Assembly (NCBI GenBank): GCA_021202335.1
Contig: JAJQDE010000059.1
Coordinates: forward strand, 1-38,901
DNA: 38,901 bases
Reading direction: 5' to 3'
Source of the DNA: Lachnospiraceae bacterium
GTDB taxonomy: Bacteria; Bacillota; Clostridia; Lachnospirales; Lachnospiraceae
Below are positions 32,911-38,901 of the stretch, one piece after another. The notes below the pieces were generated by a model that saw only the letters and a program-made list of their open reading frames with translations, did not search any database and was not told the origin of the DNA. The first letter of the stretch is position 1. Each line of letters opens with the position of its first letter. The position numbers and the translations under genes are program-made.

Positions 32911-33198
32911 ATGATGAAATTAGATCTTCAGTTTTTTGCTCATAAAAAGGGAGTTGGTTCTACAAAGAACGGCAGAGATTCCGAGTCTAAGAGATTAGGT
33001 GCAAAGAGAGCAGACGGTCAATTCGTAAAAGCAGGCAACATTTTATACAAGCAGCGCGGTACAAAGATACATCCCGGTGTAAATGTTGGCAGAGGCGGCG
33101 ACGATACATTATTTGCATTAGTAGATGGTGTTCTCAGATTTGAGAGAAAGGGTCGTGACAAGAAGCAGGCTTCTGTTTATCCTGTTGAGGAGAAATAG
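32911..33198 (+). CDS. rpmA: 50S ribosomal protein L27 with Prp-cleaved extension
   Basis: 95 residues. The N-terminus [19 protein letters not shown] carries the Prp recognition site; cutting after FF exposes AHKKG at the peptidyl transferase centre. Strong AAGGAGGTG site upstream. The second Met may be the true start (32914). Confidence 0.97.
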   Translation: MMKLDLQFFAHKKGVGSTKNGRDSESKRLGAKRADGQFVKAGNILYKQRGTKIHPGVNVGRGGDDTLFALVDGVLRFERKGRDKKQASVYPVEEK

Positions 33199-33220
33199 GA
33201 CGATATTACGCTATGCAAAA

Positions 33221-33249
33221 AGGCTTCAGGCTTTACCTGAAGCCTTTTT
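33221..33249 (+). terminator. intrinsic terminator after rpmA
   Basis: Perfect stem AGGCTTCAGG (33221-33230) with CCTGAAGCCT (33236-33245), 5-base loop, then T run. Confidence 0.93.
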
Positions 33250-33258
33250 ATCTACTGA

Positions 33259-34584
<1,326 letters not shown>

Positions 34585-34602
34585 AAGCTGGAGGGAAAAC
34601 GA

Positions 34603-34893
34603 ATGACAAGTAAACAAAGGGCTTATTTAAAGAGTCTTGCAATGGATATTGAACCTGTGCTCCAAATCGGGAAGGCTTCGGTAACTCCTGAGTGCGTCAA
34701 TGCGGTTTCGGAGGTTTTTAATACACATGAGCTTATAAAGCTTTCCGTGTTAAAAAACTGCGCAGACGATTCGAGAGAGCTTGCGGACATAATTGCAGAG
34801 CGCACCCGCTCCGAGGTTGTACAGGTTATTGGAAAGAAAATTGTCTTGTATAAAGCGTTTAAGCAAAAACCGCAGATTATATTACCACAATAA
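34603..34893 (+). CDS. yhbY: YhbY/CRS1-type RNA-binding protein
   Basis: 96 residues, MTSKQRAYLKSLAMDIEPVLQIGKASVTPE and QVIGKKIVLYK, with the GxxG loop (IGKA) of the CRM domain. It associates with pre-50S particles. Follows obgE, as is usual in Firmicutes. Confidence 0.94.
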   Translation: MTSKQRAYLKSLAMDIEPVLQIGKASVTPECVNAVSEVFNTHELIKLSVLKNCADDSRELADIIAERTRSEVVQVIGKKIVLYKAFKQKPQIILPQ

Positions 34894-34935
34894 TGGCAGG
34901 TAAGTAAACTGACCGGTTGGGAAATGGGGGATTTG

Positions 34936-35547
34936 ATGAAAGGCTGCATAAAAACAGGTATTGTGGGCGGCACCTTTAATCCTGTCCATAACGGGCATCT
35001 TACCTTGGCGGATACGGCATATCGAATGTTGGGGCTTGACAATGTACTTTTTATACCAAGCGGCAATTCGTATATGAAAAGAAACGTGCTTGCCGCCGAA
35101 AAGAGGGCTGAAATGGTGCGCCTTGCAATTGCTCCGTATCCTTATTTTTCATTATCACGCGTAGAGCTTGAGCGGCAGGGTAACAGCTATACAAGTGAAA
35201 CGCTGGAATACCTTACGGAAAAAAATCCCAATGTGCAGTATTTTTTAATCGCAGGAGCTGATTCGCTTTTTCAAATGGAAAAATGGCGTCAGCCTGAGAA
35301 AATTTTCTCGCTTGCCAAAATCGTCTGTGCAGTCAGGGACACTTATGACATTGAGGAACTGAGGCAAAAGGGGGAGCGGCTGCGCAATTTTGGCGCGGAG
35401 ATAATTTATCTTGATATGCCCAAAATAGATATATCGTCAACAGAGATAAGGACACGGGTTAAAAGAAAGCTTTCCATTGCGGAGTATGTGCCGGCAGAGG
35501 TGGCAGATTATATACGGCAGGAGCGTTTGTATTATGAAGAAGATTAA
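34936..35547 (+). CDS. nadD: nicotinate-nucleotide adenylyltransferase
   Basis: 203 residues from ATG at 34936, after GGGGG; an ATG four codons earlier overlaps that site. GIVGGTFNPVHNGHLTLAD (HxGH nucleotide motif), FLIAGADSLFQMEKWRQPEKIF, and ISSTEIRTRVK are family signatures. It makes deamido-NAD in NAD synthesis. It overlaps yqeK by 14 bases. Confidence 0.95.
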   Translation: MKGCIKTGIVGGTFNPVHNGHLTLADTAYRMLGLDNVLFIPSGNSYMKRNVLAAEKRAEMVRLAIAPYPYFSLSRVELERQGNSYTSETLEYLTEKNPNVQYFLIAGADSLFQMEKWRQPEKIFSLAKIVCAVRDTYDIEELRQKGERLRNFGAEIIYLDMPKIDISSTEIRTRVKRKLSIAEYVPAEVADYIRQERLYYEED

Positions 35548-36115
35548 AAAATATTTAAAAAAGCATTTGACTAAGGAAAGATATCAGCATACGCTCGGTG
35601 TTGCATATACGGCGACTGCCATGGCGATGAAATATAATCCTGACACATCAGGCTCCGGCTTTATGAGAAAAGCAGAGCTTGCAGGTCTTTTGCATGACTG
35701 CGCTAAATGCATGGATAATGAAAAGAAGCTTCGCATTTGTGATGAGAACGATATTTCATACAGCCGTTTTGAATCAGAGCATCCGTATCTGCTTCACGGA
35801 AAGGTTGGTGCCTACATTGCAAGAACAAAGTTTGAAATAAATGATGAGGATATTCTGCAGGCTATCACATGGCATACTACCGGACGTCCGGATATGTCCT
35901 TGCTTGAGAAAATCATTTTTATAGCGGACTACATCGAACCGTCAAGAAAGCCCGTTCCGGAGCTTGACCTGATTCGTAAGCTTGCTTTTGAAGATATCGA
36001 CAAGGCAATGGAAAAAATATTGTCCAACACGCTCAAGTATCTTGAAGTGAAGGGCTCGCCCATAGATACCATGACGCAAACAACATATCAATGCTATAAA
36101 AGCACGGATTTATAA
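35534..36115 (+). CDS. yqeK: HD-domain hydrolase YqeK (diadenosine tetraphosphatase)
   Basis: 193 residues from ATG at 35534, inside the end of nadD. HD metal-binding residues: H in RYQHTLGVAYTA, HD in LAGLLHDCAKC, H in HPYLLHGKVGAY, and D in IFIADYIEPSR. YqeK proteins split Ap4A into two ADP. Next to nadD and rsfS as in Bacillus. Confidence 0.93.
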   Translation: MKKIKKYLKKHLTKERYQHTLGVAYTATAMAMKYNPDTSGSGFMRKAELAGLLHDCAKCMDNEKKLRICDENDISYSRFESEHPYLLHGKVGAYIARTKFEINDEDILQAITWHTTGRPDMSLLEKIIFIADYIEPSRKPVPELDLIRKLAFEDIDKAMEKILSNTLKYLEVKGSPIDTMTQTTYQCYKSTDL

Positions 36116-36143
36116 AAAATATTGGTAATAGGAGGCATGATAA

Positions 36144-36500
36144 ATGTACAGCAATGAAGTGAAAAACGATTTAAAGCTTATCGTCGACGCGCTTACTGAT
36201 AAAAAAGCTGAGGACATACAGATTATTGACATTAGTGAGATATCGACCATAGCGGATTACTTTGTAATAGCAAGCGGAACAAACCGCAGTCAGATACAGG
36301 CGTTGTCAAATAACGTCGAAGAGCGGCTTGCCGCTCAAAACATATTTCCAAAGAATATAGAGGGCTATCAAACGGCAAACTGGATACTTATGGATTACAG
36401 AGACATTCTTATCCATATTTTTGATAAGGAGAGCCGCGGCTTCTATGATTTGGAGCGAATGTGGGGGGACGGAAAATCTGTACTGATTTCAGAAATTTAA
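36144..36500 (+). CDS. rsfS: ribosome silencing factor RsfS
   Basis: 118 residues. ISTIADYFVIASGTNRSQIQALSNNVEERL and LMDYRDILIHIFDKESRGFYDLERMW are the RsfS/Iojap signature. It binds L14 and blocks subunit joining when nutrients are low. Last gene of the obgE group, followed by a terminator. Confidence 0.96.
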   Translation: MYSNEVKNDLKLIVDALTDKKAEDIQIIDISEISTIADYFVIASGTNRSQIQALSNNVEERLAAQNIFPKNIEGYQTANWILMDYRDILIHIFDKESRGFYDLERMWGDGKSVLISEI

Positions 36501-36506
36501 ATATGC

Positions 36507-36545
36507 AAAAGCCTTAAAGAGGAAAAAGCTTTAAGGCTTTTGTTT
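36507..36545. terminator. terminator between rsfS and lexA, probably bidirectional
   Basis: Perfect 13-bp stem AAAAGCCTTAAAG (36507-36519) with CTTTAAGGCTTTT (36529-36541), then T-rich bases. The opposite strand also has a T-rich end. A second imperfect hairpin (36563-36589) lies just past the lexA stop. Confidence 0.88.
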
Positions 36546-36592
36546 TGTCGTATAGGGAGAGTCAGCGAAATAATCGGATTATTCTGCTGTTT

Positions 36593-37210
36593 TTAGTGGA
36601 ATAATCTGAATACACCGTAAACCTTACCAAGGATTTCCACATTATCAAGAATAATCGGTTCCATATTGTCATTTTCGGGCTGGAGCCTGTAATGACCGTC
36701 CTCCTTATAATAGGTCTTAACCGTTGCGGAATCGTCAACAAGAGCTACAACCATGTCGCCGTTTGACGCAGTGTTAGCCGCATTGACGAAAATGCTGTCA
36801 CCATTCAAAATCCCGGCGTTAATCATGCTGTCACCCTTTACATGCAAAATAAATGAATCGCCCTTGGGCACCATCTCCGTCGGAATAGGGAAGTAGCCTT
36901 CGATGTTCTGCTCAGCTAAAATGGGCTGACCGGCAGCAACCGTTCCGACAATGGGAATACTTGCCATTTCATGCCGTACAAGCTGAAAGCTGTCATCCAT
37001 GATTTCAATAGCGCGTGGCTTTGTCGGATCCCTTCTGATATAACCGTTCTTTTCAAGCGTTTCCAAGTGTGAGTGAACCGATGAAGTGGATTTAAGATTG
37101 ACCGCTTCACAGATTTCTCTTACAGCAGGCGGATATCCCTTTTTCAGGATTTCTGATTTGATAAATTCCAAAATTTCTTTCTGCTTTGCAGTTATTTTTC
37201 CATATGCCAT
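36593..37210 (-). CDS. lexA: SOS repressor LexA
   Basis: 205 residues. Winged-helix DNA-binding half (residues 1-70, PPAVREICEAVNLKSTSSVHSHLETLEKNGYI), self-cleavage site Ala93-Gly94 in VAAGQP, catalytic Ser128 in GDSMINAG and Lys165 in VKTYYKED. RecA on single-stranded DNA triggers its cleavage. It is divergent from the yneA-like gene and likely represses itself through the nearby boxes. Start follows AAGGAGG on the minus strand. Confidence 0.98.
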   Translation of the reverse strand: MAYGKITAKQKEILEFIKSEILKKGYPPAVREICEAVNLKSTSSVHSHLETLEKNGYIRRDPTKPRAIEIMDDSFQLVRHEMASIPIVGTVAAGQPILAEQNIEGYFPIPTEMVPKGDSFILHVKGDSMINAGILNGDSIFVNAANTASNGDMVVALVDDSATVKTYYKEDGHYRLQPENDNMEPIILDNVEILGKVYGVFRLFH

Positions 37211-37233
37211 TTGTAAATGCCTCCTTTTTGTAT

Positions 37234-37261
37234 ATCATACCACATATGGAGGAAAAGTCAA
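37234..37261 (-). promoter_or_regulatory. lexA: lexA promoter
   Basis: Minus strand TTGACT (37261-37256), 16 bases, TATGAT (37239-37234). The first LexA-box-like site lies 12 bases upstream of the -35. Confidence 0.75.
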
Positions 37262-37272
37262 ACATATATTCC

Positions 37273-37377
37273 GAAAAAAAGTTCGCTTTTTTGGGAAAAT
37301 AATATTGACAATCAAACGGTTGTTCTTTATAATATTCATAAACAGTTGTTCGGAAATGATGTTTGGAAAATTTGTTC
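37273..37377. promoter_or_regulatory. four LexA-box-like sites
   Basis: Form GAAC-N4-GTTC with small changes: GAAA-AAAA-GTTC (37273-37284), AAAC-GGTT-GTTC (37314-37325), AAAC-AGTT-GTTC (37340-37351), GAAA-ATTT-GTTC (37366-37377). The right half GTTC is perfect in all four. The last three are spaced exactly 26 bp start to start. The second lies between -35 and -10 of the yneA-like promoter. Confidence 0.8.
37305..37333 (+). promoter_or_regulatory. consensus promoter of the yneA-like gene
   Basis: TTGACA (37305-37310), 17 bases, TATAAT (37328-37333): a perfect consensus promoter, as expected for a gene held down by a repressor. Confidence 0.92.
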
Positions 37378-37412
37378 GGCGTTTCTAACGCAGCGGAAAG
37401 GGTGGGGATTTT

Positions 37413-37754
37413 ATGAAACAGTATTATTCACAAAACAGACGCAGACGTCAATTGCAGGTGCGCAGAAAAATCTGTCTGCTTGCCGCATCAATAGCAGTTT
37501 TTGTATTGCTTTCGGTATCTGCCATATCGATTTCCACGCAGGCAAGCGGGCTTGAGAGCGCGGAAAGCCATAAATATTATAGGAGTATCCAAATAGCTAA
37601 GGGTGATACTCTTTGGTCAATCGCAAAGGAAAATATGGATACGCATCATTATGATAATGTGTATGAATATATCAGCGAGATAAAGACTATGAATTCAATC
37701 AAATCGGATCATATTGTATCGGGAAGCTATATAATAATTCCATACTATTATTAA
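37413..37754 (+). CDS. yneA: YneA-like LysM protein, SOS cell-division inhibitor
   Basis: 113 residues: basic N-terminus (NRRRRQLQVRRK), one membrane segment (residues 20-40), and a LysM domain (about 57-110, IQIAKGDTLWSIAKEN...IVSGSYIIIPYY). YneA of Bacillus has the same layout, is divergent from lexA and stops division during DNA damage. The promoter here carries LexA-box-like sites, which supports the same role. Identity is from architecture and place rather than close sequence match. Confidence 0.82.
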   Translation: MKQYYSQNRRRRQLQVRRKICLLAASIAVFVLLSVSAISISTQASGLESAESHKYYRSIQIAKGDTLWSIAKENMDTHHYDNVYEYISEIKTMNSIKSDHIVSGSYIIIPYYY

Positions 37755-37793
37755 TTCAAGGCGGGCATATTTCAGGCGTCCGTCGGCTGATGC

Positions 37794-38858
37794 TTAACGC
37801 TTTTCCCGAAGAGTGACTGCCTTTGCCGCCATACGGCGTTTATCGTCTTCCAAAGCCGCGTAGTGCTTTCTGGTAGTGTTTACATCCTTGTGGCCAAGTA
37901 CATCCGCAACCAGGTAAATATCGCCTGTTTCACGGTAAAGAGTAGTGCCGTATGTGCTTCTGAGCTTATGCGGCGTTATTTTTTTCAGGTTCGTAACGGG
38001 AAGCGCATATTTTTTCACAAGATTTTCAACGGCGCGCACCGTTATACGCTTATTCTGCATTGATAAAAACAAGGCGTTTTCGTGTCCCTCGACAGGGGAC
38101 ATACATTCCCGCTTTTCAAGATAATCCGTAAGTGCGGTTGCGACCTCATCGCCAAAATAGACAACTGCCTCATATCCGCCCTTGCGGCGGATTTTAATAC
38201 CGTTGTTTTTAAAATCAATATCTTGAAGGTCAATGCCGACACACTCTGAAACACGAATCCCGGTTCCCAGCAGAAGAGTAAGCAGTGCGACATCCCTAAG
38301 CTTATTTTTTTCATGATACTGCATTTGTTTTTTCGTAAGCTTTTCGCCCGTTTCGACAGTATCTAAAAGAATTGCAACCTCATCGGGGTCAAGACGCACA
38401 ATTTCCTTTTCGTGCAGCTTTGGCATTTTTACGAGCGCAGCCGGGTTTTTTTCAATCATTTCGTTTCTGAAAAAGTAATTGTAAAAGCTCCTCAGTGATG
38501 CAAGCTTTCTTGCCTTTCCGCGCTCATCATTCATATATTCCCGGCCATCCTTCTGATAGTAGGAGCAGTGCTCCAGATATTCTTCAATGTCCGACCTTGT
38601 GATTTGGTCAAGTATCTGAAGAGGATATTCTTTTATCGGTGTTTTGTTAAATATAGGATTGCTTTCGTGGAGATATTCAAAGAAAACTCGTATATCATAT
38701 GCATATGCGATTCTTGTCCTGCTTGAGGTATACTCCTGCATTCCTCTGAAATATTGGGAACAAAATGGAGGAAGTGTGTCAAGCAGCTCCCTTAAATGCA
38801 CTATGTTTTTTTTATTCAGTTCATCATGATAATTTGTTTTATTATTATTTTTATCCAT
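37794..38858 (-). CDS. Xer-type tyrosine recombinase
   Basis: 354 residues. Core-binding domain (about 35-135) and catalytic domain with all residues: R202 in GTGIRVSE, K226 in RRKGGYE, H297 and R300 in HKLRSTYG, H323 in LGHKDVNTT, and Y333 in RKHYA. It is longer than XerC/XerD (about 300) and near the length of the single-recombinase XerS, with a long insert before the catalytic Arg as in XerS. It may resolve chromosome dimers at a dif site, or be an integrase; no phage genes are next to it. Start follows GAGGTG on the minus strand. Confidence 0.88.
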   Translation of the reverse strand: MDKNNNKTNYHDELNKKNIVHLRELLDTLPPFCSQYFRGMQEYTSSRTRIAYAYDIRVFFEYLHESNPIFNKTPIKEYPLQILDQITRSDIEEYLEHCSYYQKDGREYMNDERGKARKLASLRSFYNYFFRNEMIEKNPAALVKMPKLHEKEIVRLDPDEVAILLDTVETGEKLTKKQMQYHEKNKLRDVALLTLLLGTGIRVSECVGIDLQDIDFKNNGIKIRRKGGYEAVVYFGDEVATALTDYLEKRECMSPVEGHENALFLSMQNKRITVRAVENLVKKYALPVTNLKKITPHKLRSTYGTTLYRETGDIYLVADVLGHKDVNTTRKHYAALEDDKRRMAAKAVTLREKR

Positions 38859-38901
38859 TTTTTCACCTCATGTCACGACCACAGGGAGTGGCTAATTAAA
38901 T

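Noticed and set aside
38859-38901. Short CCAC/GTGG hairpin at the right edge as an attachment site for the recombinase
   Set aside because: No second copy is in the window and only 43 bases are visible.

Overview
The window looks like a chromosomal segment of a Clostridia bacterium, most likely a Lachnospiraceae member. This rests on gene order (ylxM-ffh-rpsP-khpA-rimM-trmD-rplS-lepB-rbgA-rnhB; radical SAM-DUF2344-rng-rplU-prp-rpmA-obgE-yhbY-nadD-yqeK-rsfS; lexA divergent from a yneA-like gene), on the short HisG with HisZ, and on ribosomal protein L27 with the Firmicutes-type N-terminal extension beside its protease Prp. The taxon is inferred from gene content only.

Region 1 (1-8,706) is an AT-rich accessory operon that runs in from the left edge. 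It encodes two tandem dynamin-like GTPases (the first cut by the window edge, the second interrupted by an in-frame TAA at 1866), a membrane-anchored coiled-coil protein whose reading frame appears to continue in the -1 frame, a 1158-residue HerA/FtsK-like ATPase with a long Ser/Thr/Gly/Asn-rich insert, a small protein resembling a restriction-endonuclease-fold toxin domain, and a small acidic protein in the position of an immunity protein. Gene ends and starts touch or overlap, and a terminator closes the set. I do not recognise this combination as a named system; it is the best candidate here for something undescribed. Two open-frame lesions may mean decay, sequencing error or recoding.

Region 2 (8,707-10,942) is a small toxin-antitoxin scrapyard: an orphan Phd/YefM-type antitoxin with an iterated operator, a MNT nucleotidyltransferase next to a broken HEPN gene, and an intact RelE/ParE-Phd pair. 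Two 93-bp direct repeats, each fusing an antitoxin scar to a toxin 3' end, flank the MNT/HEPN block.

Region 3 (10,943-24,316) is core genome: an FtsZ paralogue with a probably frameshifted tail, then the SRP/ribosomal protein/tRNA modification operon, two signal peptidases around rbgA, rnhB, a FliK-like protein, an SDR enzyme, a pseudouridine synthase and recU. Region 4 (24,322-28,193) is a partial histidine operon hisZ-hisG-hisD-hisB behind a strong promoter with a palindrome at the predicted start site. Region 5 (28,213-36,545) holds a radical SAM/DUF2344 pair, RNase G, rplU-prp-rpmA with a leader, and the obgE-yhbY-nadD-yqeK-rsfS group. Region 6 (36,593-38,858) is the SOS locus: lexA and a yneA-like division inhibitor, divergent around four LexA-box-like sites, followed by a Xer-type tyrosine recombinase on the minus strand. 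A 45-bp repeat carrying the end of a short open frame stands before two unrelated genes (21,349 and 30,106). No tRNA, rRNA, CRISPR array or insertion sequence was seen.
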